Of a DNA stretch of 46,613 bases, positions 32,816-42,241 are shown piece by piece. The notes beneath the pieces are model-generated. The model saw nothing but the letters and a program-made list of their open reading frames with translations. It was not told where the DNA came from and searched no databases. Source of the DNA: Acidimicrobiales bacterium (GTDB lineage: Bacteria; Actinomycetota; Acidimicrobiia; Acidimicrobiales; MedAcidi-G1). The number at the start of each line of letters is the position of its first letter. Position 1 is the first letter of the stretch. The stretch spans positions 1 to 46,613 of the forward strand of contig JAQWTI010000055.1 in NCBI GenBank assembly GCA_029242745.1. The letters run 5' to 3'. The translations under genes and the position numbers were made by a program.

Positions 32816-33496
32816 ATGATGTCGCCAGATTCTGCTACCCCGACGGATAGCCGGCTAAGCCTTGTGGCGGCATTAGCGGACTTCTATGTCGGACACCCTG
32901 ATGCGGATCGATTTCCGATGCTGGCGAAAGTTGGTGGCCATCTCACCGCAGCCTTGGCAAATGGAGGTCTGGATTTCCCCGAATCCCAGAAACTGCCGGT
33001 AGCTCGGCTGGTGAGCGGAACACGTGCAGAGATCAACTTAAAAAGCCACATCCCTGAAGTTGAAACAGTCTTGGAGACGTTCGCTGCGGCGACTCCAAGC
33101 CTCCGGTGGATCCAGACACCGGGCTATGCGGCGACACTTCCCCAGCACTACTTGGATAACTACGGCTACGTCCGCATCATTGGTCGTGGTGGCCTGGTGG
33201 AGTCATCAGTAGTCAGCTCTGGTTTAGGAGTTTGGGGTGCCGGGTTGCATTACCCGCAACATGAACACCCGGCGGAGGAGACATACCACGTCCTTCATGG
33301 ATCGGTGCACTTCCAACGAGCCGAAGGAGACTGGCATTTGAAGACTGTGGGCGAGTCGGTGCATCATCAGCCATGGGAACGCCACGCCCAGAAGTTTGGT
33401 GACAAAGCATGTGTCATGCTCTGGGCGTGGACAGGAGACGTCGGCGTTGACGCTCGCCTTACTGGCTCACAGTCGCAGGCCTCAGTAGGTAAATGA
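32816..33496 (+). CDS. cupin of the DMSP-lyase family (DddQ/DddL-like)
   Basis: 226 residues from the first of two ATG codons; the longer open frame (to 32690) overlaps the small gene upstream and is not family-like. The single cupin carries metal ligands in HYPQHEHPAEETYHVL (His149, His151, Glu155 and the nearby Tyr157) and His190 in HHQPWERHAQK. The preceding helical region with WIQTPGYAATLPQHYLDNYGYV matches DMSP lyases, which cleave dimethylsulfoniopropionate to dimethyl sulfide and acrylate. The reaction is inferred; related cupins of other function exist. Confidence 0.75.
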   Translation: MMSPDSATPTDSRLSLVAALADFYVGHPDADRFPMLAKVGGHLTAALANGGLDFPESQKLPVARLVSGTRAEINLKSHIPEVETVLETFAAATPSLRWIQTPGYAATLPQHYLDNYGYVRIIGRGGLVESSVVSSGLGVWGAGLHYPQHEHPAEETYHVLHGSVHFQRAEGDWHLKTVGESVHHQPWERHAQKFGDKACVMLWAWTGDVGVDARLTGSQSQASVGK

Positions 33497-33616
33497 ACGG
33501 TCTTTACGGCACAACTTTGTCGTACAGCAGCCATAGCACTCTGTAGTAGTGGCCGTGTAGAAAATTCGGCGATTCAGAAACGACGTTGTTGGCTCTTGAG
33601 AGTCGTGTTCGGTGAA

Positions 33617-35893
33617 TCAGCAACCAGAGCGGGCTCGGATTAGGTTCAGCGCACTGCCGGCCTTAAACCACTCGATCTGGTCGGCCGAGTAAGTGTGCTC
33701 GCACATGATCCGTGTTTCGGTTCCGTCCGGCGCAAGGGTCAACATGGTCACTGGCACGTTCGGAGTGAGTTCGGATAGTCCAATTACTGAAATGCGGTCT
33801 TCTGGCCCTATTTGGTCATAGTCGGCTGGGTCAGAAAATGTCAGGGGAAGCACACCCTGTTTTTTTAAATTTGTTTCATGGATTCGAGCAAACGAACGGG
33901 CAATAACAACTTTGGCTCCACGAAAACGTGGTTCCATCGCCGCGTGCTCACGTGAGGACCCTTCACCCATATTTTCATCACCGATCGCGACCCAGGCCAT
34001 GCCGGCTTCGTGGTAGCGGCGCGCAATTTCCGGAAAACTCCGGGTCTCGCCATCGGTAGCGTCCCAACCAGTTCCCACCTCACCTGTGAAGGCGTTTACC
34101 GCTCCCATGTAGACGTTGCCTGAGATATTCTCAAGATGACCCCGGTACTTCAACCATGGTCCAGCCATCGAAATGTGATCGGTGGTGCACTTGCCGCTCG
34201 CTTTGACCAGCACGGTCAGATCAGTGAGGTCCTCACCGTCCCATGCTGCGAATGGTGTCAGTAACTGCAAGCGGTCACTTTTTGGCGACACCGAGACTTC
34301 GATGTCGCAGCCGTTGGTTGGCGGGGCCACGAAAGTTGCCCTACCTGGGTCGAATCCCGCGGTGGGCAGTTCCTCGCCGGCGCCTACTTCCAGACGAACT
34401 TCTTCGCCAGCGTCGTTGATCAAGGTGTCGGTCGCCGGGTCAAAGTCGAGGCGACCTGCGATAGTCAACGCGATCACTGTTTCTGGCGAGGTGACGAAGG
34501 CGTGGGTAGTGGCGTAGCCATCATTTCGCTTCGGAAAGTTTCGGTTGTAACTCGTGACTATGGAGTTGGGAATGCCGTCTGGCAGATCCTGGCGGTCCCA
34601 TTGGCCAATACAAGGTCCACAGGCGTTCGCCAGTACCTGTGCACCGAGCGCCTCGAAGTCAGCCAGCAGGCCGTCGCGTTCGATGGTGGCTCGAACTTGC
34701 TCGGAACCGGGAGTCACTAGCAGTGGGGCCCTTGCGGTAAGGCCTTTAGCGACTGCGTCACGGGCAATGCTGGCCGCCCGAGTTATGTCCTCGTAGCTGG
34801 AATTAGTACACGAGCCGATGAGTCCAGCACTTACCGCTAGCGGCCAGCCCTCCGCTGCCGCTTCAGCGCCGAGGTCAGCCACAGGACGGGCCAGATCAGG
34901 GGTGTGGGGTCCGTTGATGTGCGGTGACAGCGTAGAAAGGTCAATCTCAATGACTCGGTCAAAATAGTTGGATGGATCAGTTTCCACCTCGGCATCAGCC
35001 CGCAGGTGGTGGGCCACGGTATCTGCTGCTTCGGCTACCGCCTGGCGGCCTGTTGACTTCAAGTAGCGGCTGATGGCGTCGTCGTAACCGAACAGCGACG
35101 TGGTGGCTCCAATCTCGGCTCCCATGTTGCAAATCGTGGCCTTGCCTGTGGCTGAGAGGCTGCGCGCACCTGAACCGAAGTATTCGATTATTGCTCCCGT
35201 GCCACCTTTCACAGTCAGGATGTCAGCCACTTTTAAGATCACGTCTTTGGGCGCCGCCCATCCGTTCAACTGACCACTTAGGTGCACCCCGATGAGCTTT
35301 GGCCAGCGAACGTTCCACGGGAACCCAGTCATTACGTCTACGGCGTCGGCCCCACCTACGCCCACGGCGACCATGCCCAAGCCGCCAGCATTGGGGGTGT
35401 GGCTGTCTGTGCCGATCATCATGCCTCCTGGGAAGGCGTACTGCTCGAGAACTACTTGATGGATAATTCCCGAGCCGGGCTCCCAGAAGCCGGCTCCGTA
35501 GCGAGCGCACACTGAAGCCAAGAAGTCATAGACCTCACGGTTCCCATCAACCGCCGCTGCCAAGTCCTTTTTGCCATCATCGCGGGCCTCGATTAGGTGG
35601 TCACAGTGGGTAGTGGTGGGAACCTGCACTTTGTCGAGGCCCGCGGTCATGAACTGCAACCAAGCCATTTGTGCTGTTGCATCCTGCATGGCTACTCGGT
35701 CAGGGCGGAAGTCGACGTAGGAAACACCGCGATCAAGACCAGCAGTGGCAGGGTCGTAGAGGTGATTGATGAGAATCTTTTCAGCAAGCGTCAGGGGACG
35801 GCTCAGGCGATTTCGGCCGGTCGCTAAATGTTCATCGAGGGTGCGGTAGACACCCTGAATTAGTTCGATCGGAGTGGATGCGGCGACTGTCAT
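33617..35893 (-). CDS. acn: aconitate hydratase, mitochondrial type
   Basis: A 758-residue [4Fe-4S] aconitase. Cluster ligands: [17 protein letters not shown] and [18 protein letters not shown]. Other core segments are [50 protein letters not shown] and [23 protein letters not shown]. These match the mitochondrial ACO2 branch nearly motif for motif ([15 protein letters not shown]), and the size (about 760) is of that branch and not the roughly 900-residue AcnA usual in actinobacteria. It interconverts citrate and isocitrate in the TCA cycle. A GGAGG lies about 12 bases before the ATG. Confidence 0.95.
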   Translation of the reverse strand: MTVAASTPIELIQGVYRTLDEHLATGRNRLSRPLTLAEKILINHLYDPATAGLDRGVSYVDFRPDRVAMQDATAQMAWLQFMTAGLDKVQVPTTTHCDHLIEARDDGKKDLAAAVDGNREVYDFLASVCARYGAGFWEPGSGIIHQVVLEQYAFPGGMMIGTDSHTPNAGGLGMVAVGVGGADAVDVMTGFPWNVRWPKLIGVHLSGQLNGWAAPKDVILKVADILTVKGGTGAIIEYFGSGARSLSATGKATICNMGAEIGATTSLFGYDDAISRYLKSTGRQAVAEAADTVAHHLRADAEVETDPSNYFDRVIEIDLSTLSPHINGPHTPDLARPVADLGAEAAAEGWPLAVSAGLIGSCTNSSYEDITRAASIARDAVAKGLTARAPLLVTPGSEQVRATIERDGLLADFEALGAQVLANACGPCIGQWDRQDLPDGIPNSIVTSYNRNFPKRNDGYATTHAFVTSPETVIALTIAGRLDFDPATDTLINDAGEEVRLEVGAGEELPTAGFDPGRATFVAPPTNGCDIEVSVSPKSDRLQLLTPFAAWDGEDLTDLTVLVKASGKCTTDHISMAGPWLKYRGHLENISGNVYMGAVNAFTGEVGTGWDATDGETRSFPEIARRYHEAGMAWVAIGDENMGEGSSREHAAMEPRFRGAKVVIARSFARIHETNLKKQGVLPLTFSDPADYDQIGPEDRISVIGLSELTPNVPVTMLTLAPDGTETRIMCEHTYSADQIEWFKAGSALNLIRARSGC

Positions 35894-36054
35894 CGCTAAT
35901 GGATCCTCCAGTTCAGATTGGGAGCGCTACGCGTTCTGAGTGCAGCAGAGATTGGTGTTCGAATCTACGTGAAACACGCCATCCCAGACTTTCGCAGATG
36001 CACCAAGTTTACCGGTGAGCCATGTAGGCCATTTGGATCAGGGGCTGAAAGAAA

Positions 36055-36068
36055 CCCAAAAGTTTGGG
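36055..36068. terminator. short hairpin with T-rich flanks
   Basis: CCCAAA and TTTGGG pair closely, with TTTTTT (plus strand, 36075-36080) and TTTCTTTC (minus strand) on the two sides. It lies 38 bases past the PlsC stop and probably ends the four-gene lipid operon before the aconitase gene. Confidence 0.5.
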
Positions 36069-36105
36069 CTTGGCGTTTTTTGGAGGATTTTGGTTCTGGC
36101 GCGTT

Positions 36106-37035
36106 CTAGAGCGCTGGCCATCGACGGCGACGGCGACGTGACCCTCGATCTCGGTTACCGAGCGCCCAAGCCCGTCGCCAGGCTCCTACGTCCGGGCCGG
36201 TCAGGCCCGGTGAGGTACCTGCATGGGCCCGAATGCGGGCTGAGTACCAGTCTGAGGTTGATTCGTCTCCGAGAGCCGCTACTGCTGCCTGCAGGCGACG
36301 CGCAAAGGCCCGAGCATTCTCACGGTCCGTAGGCACCAACGGGTCACCGAAGGTGACAGTGGTACGTGAGGGCCGGGGGAGGTTTCGTCCCTTGCGGAGA
36401 ATTCGGCCAGTTCCTTGAACATGGATAGGTACCACAGGCACTCCACACTTAATGGCTAAGAAAGCGGCTCCACCCCGGAACTCCTGCCCCCAACCGTCGG
36501 GGCTCCGGCCGCCCTCCGGATAGAGAAGCATGGACCAGCCGTCTCCAATTAGGTCTCGGACCATGTCAGCGGACTTCCGGCCAACCTTTGTCCGCTCGAT
36601 GGGGACGGCACCGATAGTTAGAGCGGAAATGGCGCTAGCAATACGATTACCAAAGAAGTAGTCAGCCGCTGCTCCGACCATCACACGATGGCGCCAAGGC
36701 TCGGGAATGGACGTGAGCAGGAGTGGGGTATCGGCATGGCTGTGATGGTTGGCAACGAACACAACTGGCCCGTCGAGGTCGTCAAGCCTGTCGAGGCCAC
36801 GGCGGGCTGGTGAGGCTATGACGGCCATGGTCGGCCGCATGACTGATTCAATGATTGCTGCACGAGCGATACGTGCTGGGTAGCGGCGGGCCCATGAAGT
36901 GTCGTAGTCGGCGCCGAGACCTCTTACGGCGGGGACGGGGTCCGCACCCGTAGGCACGGGTGCTGGCCGCCACGGGAAGCTGAGGCCTCCGGCCAAGGAG
37001 CGGGCCATGGTTGCGGCGCGACGGACTGGGCTCAT
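36106..37035 (-). CDS. PlsC-like 1-acyl-glycerol-3-phosphate acyltransferase
   Basis: A 309-residue acyltransferase. The HX4D motif is NHHSHADTPLLL, and the second motif is LLYPEGGRSPDGWGQEFRGGAAFLAI; VPVVPIHVQGTGRIL follows. It transfers acyl groups to glycerophosphate or another alcohol. The basic C-terminal end (RDRGSRRRRRRW) may touch the membrane; no clear transmembrane span. It starts three bases after the LarA-like gene, completing the operon with the FAR-HAD fusion. Confidence 0.9.
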   Translation of the reverse strand: MSPVRRAATMARSLAGGLSFPWRPAPVPTGADPVPAVRGLGADYDTSWARRYPARIARAAIIESVMRPTMAVIASPARRGLDRLDDLDGPVVFVANHHSHADTPLLLTSIPEPWRHRVMVGAAADYFFGNRIASAISALTIGAVPIERTKVGRKSADMVRDLIGDGWSMLLYPEGGRSPDGWGQEFRGGAAFLAIKCGVPVVPIHVQGTGRILRKGRNLPRPSRTTVTFGDPLVPTDRENARAFARRLQAAVAALGDESTSDWYSARIRAHAGTSPGLTGPDVGAWRRAWALGNRDRGSRRRRRRWPAL

Positions 37036-37038
37036 GGT

Positions 37039-38649
37039 TCAGGTGACGTCGGCCATCAGGATGGGGGGATTTTTAATGTGTGTAATGGTTGGCTCGGGAC
37101 CGACGACGTCGGACGCCATCTCGAGTGCATCTTGGAGAGTGGAGGCCGACTGGAAACCCATGCGCCGGACCGCAGCCGGATTGCCACCAACGATAATTAC
37201 ACGTCCTAGATGCTCCAGAGCGTGGCTCCCCCAGTACCACATGTAGAACGGATGGACGCCGTGGTATGCGTAGGAGTTGCGGTACAGGTGGATGTACCAC
37301 TCGTCCTCGGCGAACTGTTTTTCGTACTTTCTTTCGATCTCGATCGGGTCGGTCGTGTCAGCTAGCACCTGTTCGAAGAAGTCGATGTAACTCGGGTGGT
37401 GGACCGGGTTGAACTCCCATGGAGTCGGGTGGCTCATAATGAGTACGCCACCTTCTCGTACCAATGGGCGCCCGCGATAGAGATTGAAGAAGTATCCAAG
37501 GCCCAGACACATGACCAGAATTGGGTTCATGATCGAGTTGACGTTATAGGGGCAGATATACGGCAATCCCATGGTCAAAACATCAGTCTGGCCTTCGACG
37601 GAAACTAGGTGTTGCTTGTAGACGTTGACTGTGGTGACTTCGTGGACAGCCTCTATCTCACCTGCTTGCACCGAAGTAAGGGCGTATGGCGCCTGCCACG
37701 AAGAAAAAATTTTACGCTTGGCGTTTGTCGGCATGACCTCTAGGCCGGACTTCATGCCGAGGAACTGCATGCGGTCCCGTGTGGACCACTCCCATTCACG
37801 CTTCTGCAGGAGAGCAAGGGGGCCGGAACGACCAAAGGTGTCGTTATTGACCGTCGTCTCGATCTGAAAGATTTTTACTCCGGCGTCCTGGATGACTTTG
37901 CCCATTCGCCAGTTGGAGGCGTGCAGAGCAGAGTTTTCTCGATCCATGAACGAACGAGAGTTGCGCATGGTGTGGACATTGTGGTGGTGGCGGAGGCCGG
38001 TGTACCCCGACAGGCCGGTAGCTGTGCTTTTGTGTCCACCATCCATAGCCACCAAGTTGATGTTGACGTAGACAACTAGGTCGCTTTCTGCGGCTCTGCG
38101 ACTGAACTGCACGTCTTCACCATGTGGGGTTTCGCCAAGTACAACCATGCCCTCAGGGTCTTCAGCATCGTGGTTGTAGAGACGGCCATCGGGGGCAAAG
38201 GCGTCGTACACCCGGTCTCCCACCGCATGGCGTAGTTCATCTTCGGTCATGCGGCGGTGAATGGCGAGTGCGGCAATGAGGTGGACATCATCTACACCGG
38301 CTTCAGCGGCCAGATCCAGCACGGCCTCGATGACCCTTTGACGGATATCGGGTCGGCGCATCGGGGGTAGGGGCAGCGAGATGTCGTCAAAGGCAATAGT
38401 GAGCTTCATCCCTGGGTTCAGCAGGGCGGGCAAGGGTTCTGAGTCGCCGATCGGGTGCAGCAGGGCGTGGCGGATTGCGCCATCGGGATCTGGAAGGCCT
38501 TCCAATGGTTCGGCTGGGTAGATAACCCGAGACCGGCCAGCCGGTAGTTTCTCTAGACGGAAGCCTTCACCGTGGTGAAACACGATGGGTGGACTATTGC
38601 GATCAACGTCAAGGACGAAGCCGGGGCGGGGGGCGAGGTGTCCGGTCAT
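37039..38649 (-). CDS. LarA-like (DUF2088) nickel-pincer-family protein
   Basis: A 536-residue protein whose N-terminal half matches the lactate racemase (LarA) N-domain: AFDDISLPLPPMRRPDIRQRVIE, LAIHRRMTEDELRHAVGDRVYDAF (LarA H-R and TEEEL-like segment) and VAMDGGHKSTATGLSGYTG (the lysine-bearing GG(H/R)KS motif that binds the nickel-pincer nucleotide). The usual SDxTRP and PHxFAG residues are altered, so the chemistry may differ from racemisation. The 250-residue C-terminal half is unlike LarA. The ATG overlaps the stop of the dehydrogenase gene (ATGA). Function unknown. Confidence 0.75.
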   Translation of the reverse strand: MTGHLAPRPGFVLDVDRNSPPIVFHHGEGFRLEKLPAGRSRVIYPAEPLEGLPDPDGAIRHALLHPIGDSEPLPALLNPGMKLTIAFDDISLPLPPMRRPDIRQRVIEAVLDLAAEAGVDDVHLIAALAIHRRMTEDELRHAVGDRVYDAFAPDGRLYNHDAEDPEGMVVLGETPHGEDVQFSRRAAESDLVVYVNINLVAMDGGHKSTATGLSGYTGLRHHHNVHTMRNSRSFMDRENSALHASNWRMGKVIQDAGVKIFQIETTVNNDTFGRSGPLALLQKREWEWSTRDRMQFLGMKSGLEVMPTNAKRKIFSSWQAPYALTSVQAGEIEAVHEVTTVNVYKQHLVSVEGQTDVLTMGLPYICPYNVNSIMNPILVMCLGLGYFFNLYRGRPLVREGGVLIMSHPTPWEFNPVHHPSYIDFFEQVLADTTDPIEIERKYEKQFAEDEWYIHLYRNSYAYHGVHPFYMWYWGSHALEHLGRVIIVGGNPAAVRRMGFQSASTLQDALEMASDVVGPEPTITHIKNPPILMADVT

Positions 38650-39869
38650 GAGATGCGTTCCTTCTCGTCGCGTAGATCAAACGCGATCTTGGTGGCGCCT
38701 CGTCGGCCAGCCGAGGCAGCGTGCTCCAGGGCTTCCCGATAGCGAGACAGGGGGTAGGTGGCTGATACGAGTGAGCCGAGTTTGGACTCGGCGACAAGTT
38801 CGGTGGCTAGATCGAAGGTTCGTCGTTCGGTGCCATCTGCAAGAACCTCAGTGCCGTAGGTGTATGCGCCGGTCAGAGTGATTTCCCGGTGCCACAATGG
38901 CGTGAGTTCAAGGGAGATTGTGTCGGGCATTCCCACGAGCACGATTCGACCCTTAGGGCGGACAACGGAAAGTGCATCGGTAAGACTGGCCGAAGATCCG
39001 ACGCAGTCGATGACAATGTCGGCGCCTCCAGTGAGTCGGTCTACAACCCCCTCAGTGGTCTTCTCGCCGAGGCCTGGCGCTCCAATAGCCCGACTTCCAG
39101 TGACACGGCGGATGGCTCGACGGATCTCAGTGGGGGTGACCACATAGTCGGCACCGAGTCGAGTGGCCAGGCGCCGTTGCTCGGGATAGCGGGCAGTGGC
39201 TACAACGGTTCTGGGTGAGGTGTAAGCCCTCAGGGCGGTAAGTGTGACAAGTCCGAGGGTTCCGGCACCCAGAATGGCAACTACACCGTTGTCCGGGACT
39301 TCGGCGGCCAGTGCTGCGTGTACGCCACACGCCGTTGGTTCGACCATGACTGCATCTTCGTCGTCGAGGGTGGCGGGAATCGAGTGCAGTTGTGTTGGGT
39401 GGGCACTGAACGCGGTAGCCCATCCACCACCTGTGTCATGACACGAGCCGGTTTGGATTCCCGGTTCGAGGTCGCCGAACGAAGTGTGCTCACAGTTTCC
39501 GAGGTGCCCGTCTGCGCATGGTTGACATGTCGGATCGAGGTTTCGGCTGACGCAACCGAGGACTGGTTCCAGTACCACACGTGTGTCATCGTCGAGGTCG
39601 CCTACAACTTCGTGACCGGGGACAAATGGGAAAGATACGAGTGGTTCGAAGTAGCGGGCCGAGCGGCCATCGATGGTGGCCAAGTCCGAACCACAGATAC
39701 CCGACAGGCGTGGGCGGACTCGAACCCAGTCGGCTCCGGGTGGTCTAGTCGGCTCTAGGTCAACGAGTTGGAGGGGTCCAGCGGCTGCGCCGCGTCCCGG
39801 CGTGAGGCTTCCAGCCAAGCGAGCTGCTGCATATCGGGGCAGGTGCCGACGGAACTGAAGAGCCTTCAT
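38646..39869 (-). CDS. zinc-type alcohol dehydrogenase (MDR family)
   Basis: A 407-residue medium-chain dehydrogenase. Catalytic and structural zinc motifs: SGICGSDLATIDG, VPGHEVVGDL and the cysteine block CQPCADGHLGNC. The Rossmann loop is VAILGAGTLGLVTLTALRAY; VIDCVGSSASLTDALSVVRPKGRIVLVGMP is typical. Substrate unknown; here it is coupled by ATGA overlaps to the FAR-HAD fusion before it and the LarA-like gene after it. Confidence 0.9.
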   Translation of the reverse strand: MKALQFRRHLPRYAAARLAGSLTPGRGAAAGPLQLVDLEPTRPPGADWVRVRPRLSGICGSDLATIDGRSARYFEPLVSFPFVPGHEVVGDLDDDTRVVLEPVLGCVSRNLDPTCQPCADGHLGNCEHTSFGDLEPGIQTGSCHDTGGGWATAFSAHPTQLHSIPATLDDEDAVMVEPTACGVHAALAAEVPDNGVVAILGAGTLGLVTLTALRAYTSPRTVVATARYPEQRRLATRLGADYVVTPTEIRRAIRRVTGSRAIGAPGLGEKTTEGVVDRLTGGADIVIDCVGSSASLTDALSVVRPKGRIVLVGMPDTISLELTPLWHREITLTGAYTYGTEVLADGTERRTFDLATELVAESKLGSLVSATYPLSRYREALEHAASAGRRGATKIAFDLRDEKERIS

Positions 39870-42199
39870 CGACTGGTACCTACAGTGCGCCTCGGTGCTA
39901 GTGGCAACGCACTGCGGTTCATTCCAGGCGATTTTTGGAAATCTTCAACTAGCCATCCTCGTTTACGGGCGATGCCGGCCAGCCGGGTCTCCGGGTTGAC
40001 CGCTACGGGAAAGCCCACGGCTTCAAGCATTGGAAGGTCGCTTGCCGAATCGGCGTAGGCCACCGATTCACGCAAGTCAAGTTCGTGGGCCTCGGCATGG
40101 TCGACCAGAGCCTGATATCTGGCTTCGCCGGTAGGTGGTACTGAAGTGAGTTGGCCGTCATAGGAGCCATCTACTACGCCCAACTCTGCACAAACGATGT
40201 CGTCAAATAAAGGGCGAAACGGTTCAACAACAAAGTCCAGAGCACCGGTGATCAGAAGCGTCCGGTGGCCGAGTTCCCGGTGCATACGCACTCGGCGGAT
40301 GGCGGCTGGGAAGGATTTGGCCAAAATCAGTTCACTGAACTTCTCCTTAGCGTCGGTGGTGATTTGATCCACGGAGGCTCCGTCGTAACGACGATAAAAG
40401 TGTCGCAGGAAGTCGCTGCGGTCTTTTCTATCTAGCGACAGAAGCGCTGGGGCCTCGGCCACTAGCCGTGCTACGAACCGGACTCGGTCGCGACCGCTTA
40501 GGTGACGGCTGCCGAGCCAGGCGTAACTAGCCACCACGTTGGAGGCGATCAGGGTATTTTCCAGATCGAACGCTGCCAGATGGCGCTCCGGGGCCAACAC
40601 CTGACGCCGGAGGCGGGCCGGACGGCTCTCGCCACCCCGAGCCGGTGGTTTCATCGGTACCCGACCAGCTTTGACTACTGATGGCAGGTGGATCTCTGGG
40701 GCGTAGATATCCCAGTCGATGATTCGTGGGTCGAAGCAGAAGGAATTCTGATCCTCGCTGCTTAGCGACTCCCACAGAGCCAGTAGCCGGTCCATCCCAT
40801 AGACGGCTTCGCATTCGGCGTAGGCGCCGTAAAGATCCACATAGCCCTCGGCTCGTTGGACCAGTTCGCGCTGCTCTTCAAGACGGGCTCCGACTTCGGC
40901 TTGGCGCCCCCTCACCGGCAGCACGTCGAAAACCTTTTGGGCGTACTCAAGCGTCGAACCAGCCCTTTGCAACTGCTTCTTGACCCGGCCGCGACCTGGA
41001 AACGACCACTGGGGAACTGGAATGGGTTGGCCGAGGTCGTCGTAGATGGGGTGCTCGGTGAACCACTCACGAACTAAATCAACGAGTTTGCCGTAACGCA
41101 GTGGGTTGACGGAGCTGGAGGCCACTTGGACGATGTCCGGTCCGTCGTCGGGCCTCAAGGGCCCGCGAGCAGCCACTGCACAGATTGCGGCTACAACCAA
41201 ATCCACGGGAATGACGTCGATGGTGCCCTCTGGGACGCCGGGGAATTCCTTTAGAAGTCCTCGAGCATAGGAAATGATGACAGGCTCAGCCATCCGAAAT
41301 CCTCGGATCCAGCCTGGAGAAGGTTCAGCGAGAGCAGATTCGATGATGGCCGGTCGAACCACGCTGACCGGCACGTCGCCCTTGGACTCGGCGGTGGCGA
41401 TTTCACCAAGGGCCTTGGTGTAGGCATACGCGTCTGGAAAGCCGAGTGAAGACGCCCGGGCCACACCGGATTCAGCCATACGGTCGTCGACCCAGCGGGA
41501 ACGGAGCTGCTCAGTTTTGGCAGCCAAACTTGGGGTTCCTGCAGCACCTAGTTCACGACGGGCGCCTGAGCGGAAACCGACCAAACGCTCCGGGGTGCGG
41601 CTCGCTGATTCAGTCTCTCGTCGGATACGTCGTGCAGCGTCGACTTCCGTACGCCAGTCGACGTCGACAAAGAACGGGCTGGAGTCCACTGGTTCTTCTG
41701 GAGCTGCTCCCCGCCGACTGCCGGCCACATAGCAGGTAGAGACGGCCACTAAGTGCGGCGCTACGCCAAGTTCTGCGAGAGTCTCCACGAGGCGCACTGG
41801 CCCTAGAAGATTGACTTCAACGGCTTGGTCTAGCGGGGAGTCAAAGCTGACTGCAGCAGCGGAGTGGATGACAGTGTCACAAGAGGCCAAGGCAGCGCGG
41901 CCTTCGGGATCGAGACCTAACCCATCGGTGGTCACGTCACCAGCCACAGCGGTAATCCGGCGGTTGGTCATCTCGGTGAAGCCGTCGGTACCGAGTTGGT
42001 CTCGCAGAGTATCGAAGGCGTCGTTGCGCAGGATGTCGCGTTCGACTCGTCGGGCGGCACCTCGTCGACCAGGTCGGACGATCAGGACTAGCTGGCAGTC
42101 TGGGGCTGAACGGAGGAGTCGTTCCACTAGCGCGGTGCCGAGAAATCCGGTGCTTCCGGTGATAGCGATGCGTCGACCGCTTAACGACTCTGAGATCAC
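39866..42199 (-). CDS. fatty acyl-CoA reductase-like SDR fused to a HAD-IB domain
   Basis: A 777-residue two-domain protein, GTG start. Residues 1 to about 480 are an extended SDR of the male-sterility/FAR type: NADP loop ITGSTGFLGTALV (13-25), SDR Tyr258 and Lys262 in FPDAYAYTKALGE, VVRPAIIESA and IDVIPVDLVV. Residues about 540-750 are a HAD-IB phosphatase domain with AYADSASDLPMLEAVGFPVAVN. HAD motif I is FDLENTL (Asp545, Glu547), where the usual second Asp is Glu. FAR proteins reduce acyl-CoA to aldehyde or alcohol. The operon context (PlsC, alcohol dehydrogenase) suits a lipid or wax pathway. Confidence 0.88.
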   Translation of the reverse strand: MISESLSGRRIAITGSTGFLGTALVERLLRSAPDCQLVLIVRPGRRGAARRVERDILRNDAFDTLRDQLGTDGFTEMTNRRITAVAGDVTTDGLGLDPEGRAALASCDTVIHSAAAVSFDSPLDQAVEVNLLGPVRLVETLAELGVAPHLVAVSTCYVAGSRRGAAPEEPVDSSPFFVDVDWRTEVDAARRIRRETESASRTPERLVGFRSGARRELGAAGTPSLAAKTEQLRSRWVDDRMAESGVARASSLGFPDAYAYTKALGEIATAESKGDVPVSVVRPAIIESALAEPSPGWIRGFRMAEPVIISYARGLLKEFPGVPEGTIDVIPVDLVVAAICAVAARGPLRPDDGPDIVQVASSSVNPLRYGKLVDLVREWFTEHPIYDDLGQPIPVPQWSFPGRGRVKKQLQRAGSTLEYAQKVFDVLPVRGRQAEVGARLEEQRELVQRAEGYVDLYGAYAECEAVYGMDRLLALWESLSSEDQNSFCFDPRIIDWDIYAPEIHLPSVVKAGRVPMKPPARGGESRPARLRRQVLAPERHLAAFDLENTLIASNVVASYAWLGSRHLSGRDRVRFVARLVAEAPALLSLDRKDRSDFLRHFYRRYDGASVDQITTDAKEKFSELILAKSFPAAIRRVRMHRELGHRTLLITGALDFVVEPFRPLFDDIVCAELGVVDGSYDGQLTSVPPTGEARYQALVDHAEAHELDLRESVAYADSASDLPMLEAVGFPVAVNPETRLAGIARKRGWLVEDFQKSPGMNRSALPLAPRRTVGTSR

Positions 42200-42209
42200 A
42201 GTTGTTTTC

Positions 42210-42241
42210 TACCAGATGGTCAGCCTCCTTACCAGATGGTA
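42210..42241. promoter_or_regulatory. tandem TACCAGATGGT operators between FAR-HAD and tetR
   Basis: Two copies of the palindrome-like TACCAGATGGTA (42210-42220, one base imperfect at the end, and 42230-42241) lie 20 bases apart centre to centre, on the same face of the helix, in the 65-base divergent gap. Arms TACCA/TGGTA flank GA. This is the expected form of a TetR binding site; the adjacent tetR is the likely regulator. Confidence 0.75.
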
